Source of the DNA: Lysobacter firmicutimachus
GTDB taxonomy: Bacteria; Pseudomonadota; Gammaproteobacteria; Xanthomonadales; Xanthomonadaceae
DNA length: 64,000 bases
Reading direction: 5' to 3'
Assembly: GCF_037027445.1 (NCBI RefSeq)
Contig: NZ_JBANDL010000002.1
Coordinates: forward strand, 2,728,001-2,792,000
Shown: positions 1 through 9,288 of the stretch, piece by piece
Numbering within the stretch: the first letter of the stretch is position 1
Layout of the letters: every line of letters begins with the position of its first letter
Translations under genes and position numbers: made by a program
Notes under the pieces: generated by a model
What the model was told of the DNA's origin: nothing
What the model saw: the letters and a program-made list of their open reading frames with translations, nothing else
Databases searched by the model: none

Positions 1-552
1 CTCAACCGCTGTCCGTCGCTGATCGCCTGGAACCATCTGCGTCCGGCCGATTTCGACCGGCTTCGGATCGACCCGTCCCAGGTCGAGCGCCGCGCCGCGC
101 AAATCCGCGAGGCCGGGCCGGAGCTGGTCGAGAAAGTCCGCTGCGTCTACGCCCAGGACTCGGCGCGCGAGCCCGGCGATGTCGACGGCTCGCTCTACGA
201 TGCCTTCATCAACGAAGCCGACAAGCGCCTGTTCCGGATCGTCCGCAGCACCGCGCCGGAAGCGCTGAACAGCGTGGTCTTCGACTTCCGCGACGCACGC
301 TTGCCCGAGCTGCTGTTCCGCTACCGGGCGCGCAACTGGCCGCATACCCTGGACGCCGGCGAACGCCGGCGCTGGGACGACTACCGGCGCCGGCGCCTGA
401 CCCAGGACGCTGGCCTGGCCGAATACGGGTTCGAGCGCTTCGGCGCCGAACTGCAGCAGGCCCGCGCGATGGCCGGCGAGGACGGCGCCAAGCAGGTGCT
501 GCTGGACCGGCTGCAGGCCTGGGCGGCGGAGATCGAGCGCAGCCTGGGCTGA
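1..552 (+). CDS. sbcB: Exodeoxyribonuclease I, C-terminal part (partial)
   Basis: The window opens inside this gene; 183 codons remain before the TGA. The frame begins LNRCPSLIAWNHLRP and contains RYRARNWPHTLD, which match the C-terminal segments of E. coli ExoI (NYRARNFPGTLD there), followed by an acidic helical end. ExoI digests single-stranded DNA from the 3' end in recombination and mismatch repair and contacts SSB. The DnaQ-like nuclease domain lies upstream of the window, so catalytic residues cannot be checked. The family call is firm; the symbol rests on the C-terminal match only. Confidence 0.88.
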   Translation, partial: LNRCPSLIAWNHLRPADFDRLRIDPSQVERRAAQIREAGPELVEKVRCVYAQDSAREPGDVDGSLYDAFINEADKRLFRIVRSTAPEALNSVVFDFRDARLPELLFRYRARNWPHTLDAGERRRWDDYRRRRLTQDAGLAEYGFERFGAELQQARAMAGEDGAKQVLLDRLQAWAAEIERSLG

Positions 553-709
553 GTCGGGGCCGTAGGGCGAGCAGCGAGCACGGCCGGGACGCGCTTCCGC
601 CGCGCCCGGCCGAACGCGACCTCCACACCGCTCCGTCCCGCCCCGGGCTACTCTCTCTCCGCCGGTTCCGTTTCGGCCGTCTACCCACTCTGCCGCCAAC
701 TTCCGCCTT

Positions 710-1396
710 ATGCCCAGCTACTTCTCCGAGGCCAGCTTCAAATTCCTGCGTTCGCTGGCGCGCAACAACAACCGCGAATGGTTCCACGCCCACAAGGCGG
801 CCTTCGAGGAGCGCGTACGCGGCCCCTTCCTGCGCCTGCTGACCGATCTGCAACCGGTGCTGGCGCAGGTCAGCGAGCACTACCGCAGCGAGCCCAAGAA
901 CGTCGGCGGCTCGTTGTTCCGGATCCAGCGCGATACCCGCTTCGCCAACGACAAGGCGCCGTACAAGACCCATCAGGGCGCGCGGCTGTTCCACGAGCGC
1001 GGGCGCCAGATCGAAGCGCCCTCGTTCTACATCCACCTGCAGGGCGGCGAGTGCTTCATCGCCGCCGGCGTCTGGCATCCGCAGCCGGACACCCTGCGCA
1101 AGATCCGCCATTTCGTCCTCGACAACCCGGGCAGTTGGAAAGCGGCCGCCTACGCGCCCGCGTTCCGCAAGCGCTTCGACCTCGACGACAGCGAAATGCT
1201 GACCCGCGCCCCGCGCGGCTTCCCGGCCGAGTTCGAATTCGCCGACGACCTGCGGCGCAAGAATTTCGTCGCCCTGCGCGCCATCGACGACGCCACCATG
1301 ACCGGCCCGCGCCTGCTGTCTACCCTGGAAAAAGACCTGCAGGGCCTGGCGCCGTTCACCGACTACCTGTGCGCGGCGCTGGACCTGGAATTCTGA
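710..1396 (+). CDS. DUF2461 family protein (TIGR02453 type)
   Basis: A 228-residue soluble protein with no signal peptide. The opening FSEASFKFLRSLARNNNREW and the later RDTRFANDKAPYKTH block are hallmarks of the DUF2461 / TIGR02453 family. Members occur widely in bacteria and fungi, but no biochemical role is established. The ATG has no obvious Shine-Dalgarno sequence; the upstream 157 bases are GC-rich without a gene. It stands alone between sbcB and a transporter on the same strand, and nothing in the context suggests a function. Confidence 0.85.
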   Translation: MPSYFSEASFKFLRSLARNNNREWFHAHKAAFEERVRGPFLRLLTDLQPVLAQVSEHYRSEPKNVGGSLFRIQRDTRFANDKAPYKTHQGARLFHERGRQIEAPSFYIHLQGGECFIAAGVWHPQPDTLRKIRHFVLDNPGSWKAAAYAPAFRKRFDLDDSEMLTRAPRGFPAEFEFADDLRRKNFVALRAIDDATMTGPRLLSTLEKDLQGLAPFTDYLCAALDLEF

Positions 1397-1515
1397 GAAC
1401 CGGGCGGCCGCGGCCGGGAGACAAGGGGGAGCGAAGGTCGCAGCACGCGCCGCCTATCTCCTGCCCGCCGCCTCCTGTTCTAATACGCGTCCGCCCTCCG
1501 CAAGACGCCGCTCCG

Positions 1516-2670
1516 GTGCCCGCCGACTTCCGCCGCTACGCCCTGTTCTACCTCGGCTACTACGGCGTGCTCGGCGCCTACACGCCCTACATCGGCCGCT
1601 GGGTCGCCAGCCACGGCCACGGCGGCTACGCGGTCGGCGCGATGCTGGCGCTGTGGTACGGCGGCCGCATCGTGGCGCCGCCGACCTGGGCGCGTTGGGT
1701 CGCGCGCAGCCCGCGCCCGGGCCATTGGCTGTTCGCCGGCTGCCTGCTCGCGGCGCTGATCTTCGCCGGCTTCCTGCGTTACGACGGCGGCTTGGCGTTG
1801 TTCGCGGTGATGGGGCTGTTCGCGGTCTGCTTCAATGCGGTGATGCCGCAGTTCGAGGCCATGACCCTCAACGCGCTCGGCCCGCGCAATCACGACTACG
1901 GCCAGATCCGCATGTGGGGCTCGATCGGCTTCCTGCTGGTCGCGGCCAGTTACGGCTGGCTCCTCGACCGGCTCGGCGACGACGTCTTCATCTGGCTCAC
2001 CCTGCCCTGGCTGGCGCTGACTGCGTTCGCGGCCTGGCTGCATCGCGCCGATCCGGCGCAGCCGCCGCCGGCGGCCGACGCGCCGCGCGACGCCTTGTGG
2101 CGGCGCCCGGGGATGCGCCCGCTGCTGATCACCGTGCTGCTGGTGCAACTGGGCTTCGGCCCGTTCTACGTGTTCTACACCCTGCATCTGCAGGCGCACG
2201 GCCACGACGGCTTCGCGGTCGGCCTGCTGTGGGCGATCGGCGTGCTGTGCGAGATCGCGATGTTCTGGCAGGCGCCGCGGTTGGTGCAGCGCTTCGGCGC
2301 GCCGCGCCTGATCGCCGCCTGCATCCTCGCCACCGCCGTGCGCTGGGTGCTGGTCGCCGCCTTCGCCGGCTCGTTCGCCTGGATGGCGCTGGCCCAGGTC
2401 AGCCACGCGCTGAGCTTCGCCGCATTCCACGCCGGCACGATGCGGCGCATGGCCGAACTGTTCCCGCAACGGCGCGACATGGCCGCGGCGCAGGGCCTGC
2501 TGTACGGCTTCAGCGGCGGCATCGGCGGCGTGCTCGGCGCCGGCATGGCCGCGCTGGCCTGGCAACGCGGCGGCGGCGCCCTGGCCTTCGCCGCCGGCGC
2601 AGCCTGCTCGGCGGCCGCACTCGCCGTGCACGTGTCGATGCAACGTCGCCGCACCGAAGCCCACGCCTGA
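1516..2670 (+). CDS. MFS transporter, phenylpropionate-permease (HcaT-like) group
   Basis: The frame encodes about 12 hydrophobic segments. It starts FRRYALFYLGYYGVLGAYTP, a beginning typical of the MFS_1-like group that includes E. coli HcaT (379 residues there, 384 here). The open frame extends far upstream, but that part is arginine/proline-rich antisense-type translation. The GTG at 1516, just before the first membrane helix, is therefore chosen as start. The charged loop around residues 175-195 separates two six-helix halves as expected. It is a proton-coupled carrier of the inner membrane; the substrate cannot be read from sequence, and no catabolic genes lie nearby. Confidence 0.8.
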   Translation: MPADFRRYALFYLGYYGVLGAYTPYIGRWVASHGHGGYAVGAMLALWYGGRIVAPPTWARWVARSPRPGHWLFAGCLLAALIFAGFLRYDGGLALFAVMGLFAVCFNAVMPQFEAMTLNALGPRNHDYGQIRMWGSIGFLLVAASYGWLLDRLGDDVFIWLTLPWLALTAFAAWLHRADPAQPPPAADAPRDALWRRPGMRPLLITVLLVQLGFGPFYVFYTLHLQAHGHDGFAVGLLWAIGVLCEIAMFWQAPRLVQRFGAPRLIAACILATAVRWVLVAAFAGSFAWMALAQVSHALSFAAFHAGTMRRMAELFPQRRDMAAAQGLLYGFSGGIGGVLGAGMAALAWQRGGGALAFAAGAACSAAALAVHVSMQRRRTEAHA

Positions 2671-2905
2671 TCCGATCGCCGCCGTCGCGCAGCGCTGCGC
2701 GCCGATTCGCGCAGCGACGCGGCACAGTTGCGCGAACTGCACAAAGGATCACGCTTTACATCGCCCCGCTACCGCACTGCCGCATGACAGCAACATGCGC
2801 CTACGTATGCTCGAAATCCTGGGCCACGCAGGAAGCGACGGCCGGATCGCCGGACGTGCCGAAAGGAATTCGGCATCGCGCGTCGGGCATTCTCGGGGAG
2901 CAGAC

Positions 2906-3793
2906 ATGCAACAATTCCGCAATCGGTTGCGACCGTTGGCCGCAGCCGCCGTCGCCGCTGCGCTCGCCGCCGCGCCGCTGGCCGCCGCTGCCAACACCGG
3001 CGTCGCCTTCGTCCACGGCACCGGCAAACAGACCAACGCCTACCAGGACTACTGGAAGCCGGCGATGGTCGACAGCGTGCGCCAGGGCCTGGCCAACCCG
3101 GCCAATTACACCGTGGTCAACTGCGACTTCGAGCAGTACATGTGGGACAGCCGCGCCGCCGGCTGCCTGGCCCAGCAATTGACCGACTTCATCGCCGCCA
3201 AGCAGATCACCCGCCTGATCGTGATCACCCACTCCAACGGCGGCAACGTGATGCGCTGGATCTTGTCCAACCCGACCTACGACAGCCGCTATCCGAACAT
3301 CATCGCCAAGACCGTGCGGGTCAACGCGATCGCGCCGTCCTCGGCCGGCACCCCGCTCGCCGATGCGGCGATGAACGGCAACGTGTTCGAACAGGCGGTC
3401 GGCTGGCTGCTCGGCTACAAATCCGACGCGGTGAAGATGCAGCAAGTCAGCTGGATGGCCAACTACAACCGCAACAACCTCTATGGCACCGCCGGCCGCC
3501 CGGCCCTGCCCAAGCCGTTCCGCAGCGTGGTCGGCACCGACGTCGATTCCTCGCCGTTCGACGGCGACAGCTACTGCGGCGGCTACGCCGAGAACGTCGG
3601 CCTGGAGACCACCCAGAATTGGCTCGACAGCTGCTCCGACGGCTTCCTCAACTGCTCCAGCCAGTCGGCCGCGGGCAGCGTCTGGTTCCAGGACAAGCAG
3701 CGCACCGCTGGCGGCGAGCCGCTGAGCCACAACCAGAGCCGGCGCGCTTGCTTCAACCTCAACACCATCCTGCGCAGCGACATGACCCAATGA
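2906..3793 (+). CDS. Secreted alpha/beta hydrolase (lipase-like)
   Basis: The 295-residue product has an alanine-rich signal peptide (about residues 1-29, cleavage after AAA). The start at 2906 is set by GGGGAG five bases upstream, rather than by earlier in-frame starts. The mature part begins VAFVHGTGK, an oxyanion-strand pattern, and has a nucleophile motif THSNGG with Ser110, a variant of GxSxG. A late His (PLSHNQ) could complete the triad. Six cysteines suggest three disulphides, fitting an exported enzyme. The next gene starts 11 bases after the stop, so the two probably form an operon. Substrate unknown. Confidence 0.72.
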   Translation: MQQFRNRLRPLAAAAVAAALAAAPLAAAANTGVAFVHGTGKQTNAYQDYWKPAMVDSVRQGLANPANYTVVNCDFEQYMWDSRAAGCLAQQLTDFIAAKQITRLIVITHSNGGNVMRWILSNPTYDSRYPNIIAKTVRVNAIAPSSAGTPLADAAMNGNVFEQAVGWLLGYKSDAVKMQQVSWMANYNRNNLYGTAGRPALPKPFRSVVGTDVDSSPFDGDSYCGGYAENVGLETTQNWLDSCSDGFLNCSSQSAAGSVWFQDKQRTAGGEPLSHNQSRRACFNLNTILRSDMTQ

Positions 3794-3804
3794 GGCCGAC
3801 GACC

Positions 3805-4983
3805 ATGCGAACGATCCTGACTCTCGCACTGCTCGCCGCAGTCGCCGATGCCTTCGCCGCCGATGCGCCGATGCTGCCGCCGGCGAGCGCCGACCAGGTG
3901 CCGCAGCGGCTGAGCGCGCTGGCCGCGCCCAAGGCCGCGATCGAGCGCGCACCGGTGCGCTTCTCTTGGGCGCTGGACCCGTATGCGCCGCTGACCGCGG
4001 ATACGCAACCGAGCGTGGTCGAGAGCCGCGAGTACTGGCAAGAGGCCGACGGCGCCGAGTTGCAGCGCGGCCTGGACCTGTCCACCAGCGCGCCGGGCGC
4101 CCTGATCCGGGTCAGCCCGGTCGCCGGCGCGGCGCAGGTACCCGCCGATGCGGTGCAACTGCGTCGCGCCGGCCGGCCGGTCGCGCTGGCCCAGCGCAAC
4201 GACGCGGCGCAATTGCAGGCCGCCGGGCTGCAGGTCGCCGACGGCAGCGCCGCGGTGCAACTGGCCGACGAAGCCGGCCCGGGTCACTACGCCCTGCAGG
4301 TCGCGCAGGCGCGCGGCCGCTACCTGGTGCACGTGTACGAACCGCACAGCCCGGTGCGCCTGCACGCATCGCTGAGCCGCGACCGCGCCCTGGCCGGCGG
4401 CCGCAGCGAGGTGATCGTCGACCTCAGCGACGGCCCGCGCCAGATCGCCGACGCGCAAGGCAGCGCCTTGCTGGTCGCGCCCTCGGGCCGCAGCTGGCCG
4501 GTGCCGCTGCGCCGCGGCCGCGACGGCCGCCTGCGCGCGCCGGTGGCGCTGCCGGCCGATGCCGGCGACCAACCGCCGGGACTGTGGGAGGTTCAGGTGT
4601 TCGCCGCCGCCGGCGACGTCCAGCGCGACGTGCGCACCGCGCTCGCGGTGGCCCAGCCGACCGCGCGCCTGGAAGGCCGCTACGCCTTCGACCCGCGCCG
4701 CATGAGCTTCGATCTGCCGGTCCGCGCCGCCTCGCCGGGCCGCTACGAAGTACGCGGCACGCTGTACGCCAGCGGCCCCGACCGCGCTCTGCGCCCGGTC
4801 GCCATCGCCCACAGCGCACAGTGGCTGGACCGCGGCCAGGGCCGGATCGAATTGGCCTTCGACCGCCAGCAACTGCCGTCCGGCTTCGGCGCACCGTTCG
4901 AACTGCGCCAGCTCGAACTCAACGACCAGAGCCGCCTGGCCCCGGTCGAGCGGCGCGAACGCGCCGCGCGAATCGGGCGCTGA
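3805..4983 (+). CDS. Exported DUF4785-family protein
   Basis: The 392-residue product has a cleavable signal peptide (MRTILTLALLAAVADAFA) followed by beta-rich Ig-like sequence, matching DUF4785 proteins as I know them. An in-frame ATG at 3790 overlaps the stop of the hydrolase gene, but TGAGG nine bases before 3805 favours the second ATG. The middle (residues 140-330) alternates short strands and lacks cysteines. No catalytic motif is visible. Coupling to the upstream secreted hydrolase suggests a shared extracellular or periplasmic job, perhaps as chaperone, inhibitor or substrate-binding partner; that is inference. Confidence 0.7.
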   Translation: MRTILTLALLAAVADAFAADAPMLPPASADQVPQRLSALAAPKAAIERAPVRFSWALDPYAPLTADTQPSVVESREYWQEADGAELQRGLDLSTSAPGALIRVSPVAGAAQVPADAVQLRRAGRPVALAQRNDAAQLQAAGLQVADGSAAVQLADEAGPGHYALQVAQARGRYLVHVYEPHSPVRLHASLSRDRALAGGRSEVIVDLSDGPRQIADAQGSALLVAPSGRSWPVPLRRGRDGRLRAPVALPADAGDQPPGLWEVQVFAAAGDVQRDVRTALAVAQPTARLEGRYAFDPRRMSFDLPVRAASPGRYEVRGTLYASGPDRALRPVAIAHSAQWLDRGQGRIELAFDRQQLPSGFGAPFELRQLELNDQSRLAPVERRERAARIGR

Positions 4984-5086
4984 GCGCCGCGTCGCTCGCG
5001 GTTCAAAGCCCCGTCTCCGGCTTGCCGGGCGATGGCTACGCTTTCTAGCCGTCAGCGCCCCGCGCAGCAGCCTCGCATCTAGGTAG

Positions 5087-5124
5087 GCCCTCTCCCGCTT
5101 GCGGGAGAGGGGTTGGGGTGAGAG
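5087..5124. repeat. CCCTCTCCCGC palindromic intergenic repeat
   Basis: An 11-bp arm CCCTCTCCCGC, a TT spacer and a perfect inverted copy, followed by a G/T-rich run. The same core recurs in the repeat field near 11.2 kb, where it forms a good terminator. Here it lies 100 bases after the DUF4785 gene and may end that transcript. Confidence 0.7.
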
Positions 5125-5176
5125 CCGTGCGGCATCGCGTCTCCGGCGGCCACGCTCGCGTGCGTCGCCGCGGTGA

Positions 5177-5199
5177 GTCGCGGCTCGCGCCGCTCCTAC
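5177..5199. repeat. GTAGGAGCGGCG-type REP half-element
   Basis: This is the reverse form of the REP sequence (GTCGCGGCTCGCGCCGCTCCTAC) that appears in paired copies near 10.7-11.1 kb, 44.8 kb and 62.7-62.9 kb of this window. A single half is present here, in the 339-base gap between the DUF4785 and DUF2939 genes. The rest of the gap shows no gene. Confidence 0.7.
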
Positions 5200-5322
5200 A
5201 GGCAAGGCGGTCCTCGCACACTGAGGCCGCCGGCCCACGCCGGCGACGAACTATCGCGCCGCTTAAGCCGGCGTAAGGCCGACACCGCTAATCTGTCGGC
5301 TCACCCTCACCGGACCGCCCCG

Positions 5323-5874
5323 ATGAAGAAATGGATCGCCGCGCTCGCGCTCGTCCTGGCCCTGCTGCTCGGCTACGTCGCCGCCGGCCCGTTCCTGACC
5401 GTGCGTGCGATCCGTGCTGCGGTCAAGGAAGGCAACCCCGGCGAGCTGTCCAAACACGTCGACTTCGCCGCCATACGGCTCAGCCTGAAAGCCCAGGTCA
5501 ACGACTACCTGGTGCGCCGCGCCGGGCCGGAGGTGCAGTCCAATCCATTCGGTGCGATCGGTCTGAGCCTGGCCGGCAGCGTCGCCGGCACCGCGGTCGA
5601 TGCGATCGCTACGCCGATGGGCATCGGCGCGGTACTGGAAGGCCGCAAGCTGTTGCGCCGCGTCGACGGCAGCGCCGCAGACCGCGACGCCTACGCGCCG
5701 GTGGCGCCGGCCGAACCGCTCAAGAAGCTGAGCTATCGCTTCGAATCGCCCTCGCGCTTCACCGCCACCGTCGCCAACGCCGACGGCGACCCGGTGGTGT
5801 TCGTGCTGACCCGCGACGGCCTGAACTGGACCGTCACCGACGTGCGTGTGCCGCTGGAGCGCATGTTGCCCTGA
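5323..5874 (+). CDS. DUF2939 domain protein, membrane-anchored
   Basis: A 183-residue protein starting MKKWIAALALVLALLLGYVA, an uncleaved signal anchor or signal peptide. It is followed by FLTVRAIRAAVKEGNPGELS and KHVDFAAIRLSLKAQ, the characteristic DUF2939 opening. Two weakly hydrophobic stretches flank residues 80-110. Members are periplasm-facing proteins of Proteobacteria with no assigned activity. A strong intrinsic terminator follows at 5962-5989, so it is probably a single-gene transcript. Confidence 0.78.
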   Translation: MKKWIAALALVLALLLGYVAAGPFLTVRAIRAAVKEGNPGELSKHVDFAAIRLSLKAQVNDYLVRRAGPEVQSNPFGAIGLSLAGSVAGTAVDAIATPMGIGAVLEGRKLLRRVDGSAADRDAYAPVAPAEPLKKLSYRFESPSRFTATVANADGDPVVFVLTRDGLNWTVTDVRVPLERMLP

Positions 5875-5961
5875 CCCGCCCCGCCGCCTCGCCCGGGCGC
5901 GCCGGCGACGCATCGACCGTGCCAAGAGCCGCACCGCCGGTCGCCGTAGTCGACCGCGCCT

Positions 5962-5989
5962 CCGGCACGATTCGTGCCGGCCGGTTTTT
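5962..5989 (+). terminator. Intrinsic terminator after the DUF2939 gene
   Basis: The stem CCGGCAC/GTGCCGG with a GATTC loop (potentially extended by A/T pairs) is followed four bases later by five T residues. Confidence 0.8.
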
Positions 5990-6055
5990 CACCCTCGACT
6001 AACGCCGTCGGGCGCAGCGTCCGCTCGTCCATCCGCAGTCATGAGGGTCGACGAC

Positions 6056-6568
6056 ATGAAACGCATCGCCCTGAGCGCGTTGATCGCGACGTTCGCCATC
6101 GCCCCGGCGCAAGCCGAGCACCACGAATTCCGCGCGGTCCTGGAAGGCGAACAAGAGGTGCCCCTGGTCTCCACCGCAGGCGGCGGCGGCTTCCGCGCCC
6201 GCATCGGCGACGGCGGCGCGATCCATTACGAGCTGTCCTATTCCGATCTCGAAGGCGCCGTGACCCAGGCGCACATCCACCTGGGCCAGCGCGGCGTCAA
6301 CGGCGGCATTGCGGTATGGCTGTGCTCCAATCTCGCCAGCCCGCCGACGCCGCCCGGCGTGCAGGCCTGCCCGGCGCCGCCGGCGCGCATCACCGGCACC
6401 ATCCTGCCCGCCGACGTGGTCGGCCCGGCCGGCCAGGGCATCGCCGCCGGCGAATTCGAGGAGCTGGTCCGCGCGCTGCGCCAAGGCAACGCCTACGCGA
6501 ACGTGCATACCAGCAAGTTCCCGGGCGGCGAAGTGCGCAGCCAACTCGGCGATCGGCGCAACGACTGA
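6056..6568 (+). CDS. CHRD domain protein, exported
   Basis: A 170-residue product with a signal peptide ending AQA (residues 1-18), then HHEFRAVLEGEQEVP, the canonical opening of a CHRD domain. QAHIHLGQRGVNGGIAVWLC follows, and the closing block YANVHTSKFPGGEVRSQL completes one whole domain. CHRD is an extracytoplasmic beta fold first seen in chordin and common in bacterial exported proteins; its ligand is unknown. The start at 6056 is chosen over an upstream extension because GAGGG sits eight bases before it. It converges on the 5'-nucleotidase gene. Confidence 0.85.
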   Translation: MKRIALSALIATFAIAPAQAEHHEFRAVLEGEQEVPLVSTAGGGGFRARIGDGGAIHYELSYSDLEGAVTQAHIHLGQRGVNGGIAVWLCSNLASPPTPPGVQACPAPPARITGTILPADVVGPAGQGIAAGEFEELVRALRQGNAYANVHTSKFPGGEVRSQLGDRRND

Positions 6569-6708
6569 GGCGCCCGATCGAACCGGCGCGACGCCGGCTC
6601 GAAACAACCGCCGTCCGGACCAGGTCGTCTCAACTTTCCCAGGGTCGGACGACGACGCCGCGCAAGTCGCGCGCGGGCGTGGTCTGTGGTTCGCGCCGCG
6701 ACGGAGGC

Positions 6709-7629
6709 TCAGCGATTGGCCACGCCGTGCGGCACATGACCGGCAGCGACGTGATCGCGCGCCGAGCGGATGTTGTGCTCGGAATCGTCGAAGAAGATGT
6801 CGGCGCCGAAGGCTTCCAGGAACGGCCCCTTGGAGCGGCCTCCAAGGAACAAGGCTTCGTCGAGGCGGATGTTCCACTCGCGCAGGGTACGGATGACCCG
6901 CTCGTGCGCCGGAATCGAGCGCGCGGTGACCAAGGCGGTGCGGATCGGCGCGTCCTGGCCGACCGGAAACGCCGCCTGCAGCCGATGCAGGGCGTCGAGG
7001 AAGCCGCGGAACGGGCCGCCCGACAGCGGCTCGCCGGCGTGGCTGCGCTCGTGCTCGGTGAACGCGGCCAGGCCGCCCTCGCGCGACACGCGCTCGCCTT
7101 CGTCGTCGAAGATCACCGCATCGCCGTCGAAGGCGATGCGCAATTGATCGGGACTCAGATGCGGCGCCAGCCGCGACGGCGGAGTCGCCGGCAGCAGGGT
7201 CGCCGCGGCCACGCCGGCGGCGAGCGCGGCGCCGACGTCCTCGGCATTGGCCGACAGGAACAGGTCGGCGCCGAAGGGACGGATATAGGGAAACGGCGGC
7301 GCGCCGTTGCTGAAGGCCGCGCGCTTGATCGACAGGCCGTGATGGGCGATCGAATTGAAGATGCGCAGGCCGCTGTCGGCGGAATTGCGCGAGATCAGGA
7401 TCACCTCGACCCGGGGCGCCTCCGCCTGCGCGCCGTGATTGAGCGCCAACAGCTTGCGCACCAACGGAAACGCGATGCCAGGCCGCAGCACGTCGTCCTC
7501 GTGATCGCGCTGGAACGCGGCATAGGCGTCGATGCCCTCGCGCTCGAACAGCGCGTGGCTGTCCTCCATGTCGAACAGGGTGCGCGAGGAAATCGCGACG
7601 ATCAGGGGGTCGGCATCACGGTCGGGCAT
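6709..7629 (-). CDS. Cytosolic 5'-nucleotidase family protein
   Basis: A 306-residue protein beginning LIVAISSRTLFDMEDSHALF and containing FDGDAVIFDDEGE and DIFFDDSEHN, the acidic motifs of the 5_nucleotid (cN-I-like) family, which hydrolyses nucleoside 5'-monophosphates. LFLGGRSKGPFLEAFGAD near residue 270 is also typical. The aspartates of the first motif appear as SSRTLFDME rather than the usual DxDxT, as is normal in this family. It diverges from the permease gene across a 160-base gap. Confidence 0.85.
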   Translation of the reverse strand: MPDRDADPLIVAISSRTLFDMEDSHALFEREGIDAYAAFQRDHEDDVLRPGIAFPLVRKLLALNHGAQAEAPRVEVILISRNSADSGLRIFNSIAHHGLSIKRAAFSNGAPPFPYIRPFGADLFLSANAEDVGAALAAGVAAATLLPATPPSRLAPHLSPDQLRIAFDGDAVIFDDEGERVSREGGLAAFTEHERSHAGEPLSGGPFRGFLDALHRLQAAFPVGQDAPIRTALVTARSIPAHERVIRTLREWNIRLDEALFLGGRSKGPFLEAFGADIFFDDSEHNIRSARDHVAAGHVPHGVANR

Positions 7630-7789
7630 GGAGGCATTGTAGGACGCGTCCGGGCGGATGTGGCGGCGGCGGAGAGAAGCAGCGGACGACCCGATGACAG
7701 CGCAACGCTCCGACGGCCGCCGGCCTCCCGGCTCCTATCCGCTGGCGTCTGCCCTTATCCTTGCCCTTTCGCCAGTCCGGACCCGCTCC

Positions 7790-9163
7790 ATGCCCGCCAG
7801 CCCCGCCTCGCCCGCTTCCGATCCGCAGCTCGGCCACGCGCTCAAGTCGCGGCAACTGGTGATGATGGGCCTGGGCAGCGCGATCGGCGCCGGCCTGTTC
7901 CTCGGCTCCGGCGTCGGCGTGCAGACCGCCGGACCGGCGGTCCTGCTGTCGTATCTGATCGCCGGCACCCTGATCATCATCGTCATGCGCGCGCTCGGCG
8001 AAATGGCGGCGGCGCGCCCAACCAGCGGCGCGTTCTCGGTCTACGCCGCCGATGCGATGGGGCCGACCGCCGGTGCGACCCTGGGCTGGCTGTGGTGGGT
8101 GCAAATCGTCATCGTGGTCGCGGCGGAGTCGGTCGGTGCGGCCGGCTTGCTGGCGACGGTCTGGCCGGGCCTGCCGGTGGCGGCGACCTCGCTGGTGTTC
8201 ATGACCGCCTTCACCCTGGTCAATCTGCTCGGGGTGCGCAATTTCGGCGAATTCGAGTTCTGGTTCGCGATCCTCAAGGTCGGCGCGATCCTGGCCTTCA
8301 TCGCCATCGGCGCGGCGCTGCTGCTGGGCCTGTTGCCCGAGGTGGCCTCGCCCCGCTTGTCCAATTTCACCGATCACGGCGGCTTCGCGCCCAAGGGCTG
8401 GGCCGGGGTCGGCGCGGCCTTGCTGGTGGTGGTGTTCGCGTTCGGGGGCACCGAGATCGTCGCCGTCGCCGCAGCCGAAACCCAGGACCCGGAACGCAGC
8501 ATCACCCAGGCCATCCGCACCGTGGCCTGGCGCATTCTGGTGTTCTACGTCGGCTCGCTGGCGGTGATCATCGCCGTGGTGCCGTGGACCAGCGAGGCGC
8601 TGAAGTCGCCGTTCGCGGCGGTGCTGGAGGCGGCGCGGATTCCGGGCGCGGCCACCGCCATCACCCTGGTCGCGGTCGTGGCCCTGCTGTCGGCGCTCAA
8701 CGCCAACCTCTACGGCGCCTCGCGCATGATCTACTCGCTGGCCCAGCGCCGCGAGGCGCCGCGCTTCCTGACCCACCTCAGCCGCAGCCAGGTGCCGGTG
8801 GCGGCGGTGCTGGCCAGCGTCGCTTTCGGTTTCGTCGCCACCGCGCTGGAGTTGCTGTACCCGGAGAAAGTGCTGCCGGCGCTGCTCAACGTGGTCGGCT
8901 CGACCTGCCTGCTGGTGTGGACGCTGTCGCTGCTCTCGCAGCTGATCCTGCGCCGCCGCGCCGATCGGGCCGGCACCGCGTTGCCGTTCAAGATGTGGGC
9001 CTTCCCCTACGTGACGTGGCTGGGGCTGGGCATCCTCGCCCTGGTGTTCGCCCTGGCGCTGATGACCCCGGGCCCGCGCGTGCAATTGCTGTCGACCGTG
9101 GCCCTGACCCTGGTCATCGCCGCGCTCAGCGAGGTCGCCCGGCGCCTGCGGGCGGGCCGCTGA
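7790..9163 (+). CDS. Amino acid permease (APC superfamily)
   Basis: The 457-residue product starts with a short hydrophilic tail, then QLVMMGLGSAIGAGLFLGSG, the helix-1 signature with the unwound GSAIGAGLF motif of amino acid/polyamine/organocation carriers. FAFGGTEIVAVAAAETQDPE is the helix-6 signature. Twelve hydrophobic segments can be counted. The start at 7790 is preferred over 7658 because the upstream codons look like untranslated GC-rich sequence. It resembles E. coli AnsP, CycA and GabP type permeases; the exact substrate is not readable. Confidence 0.85.
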   Translation: MPASPASPASDPQLGHALKSRQLVMMGLGSAIGAGLFLGSGVGVQTAGPAVLLSYLIAGTLIIIVMRALGEMAAARPTSGAFSVYAADAMGPTAGATLGWLWWVQIVIVVAAESVGAAGLLATVWPGLPVAATSLVFMTAFTLVNLLGVRNFGEFEFWFAILKVGAILAFIAIGAALLLGLLPEVASPRLSNFTDHGGFAPKGWAGVGAALLVVVFAFGGTEIVAVAAAETQDPERSITQAIRTVAWRILVFYVGSLAVIIAVVPWTSEALKSPFAAVLEAARIPGAATAITLVAVVALLSALNANLYGASRMIYSLAQRREAPRFLTHLSRSQVPVAAVLASVAFGFVATALELLYPEKVLPALLNVVGSTCLLVWTLSLLSQLILRRRADRAGTALPFKMWAFPYVTWLGLGILALVFALALMTPGPRVQLLSTVALTLVIAALSEVARRLRAGR

Positions 9164-9288
9164 TCCAGGCTCGATTCGTCGTTAGAAATATGGGCCAAGT
9201 CGTTGATCGAAGAAATTAATCGCGCGTCACTTAATGTCATTTCGAGCTGCCGTGCCCGCAGCCGACGGGGCGGCGGAGCCGACCCGAC

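Noticed and set aside
5974..9219. 1081-codon open frame on the plus strand over the CHRD, nucleotidase and permease genes
   Set aside because: Spans genes on both strands in a different frame; arginine-rich nonsense.
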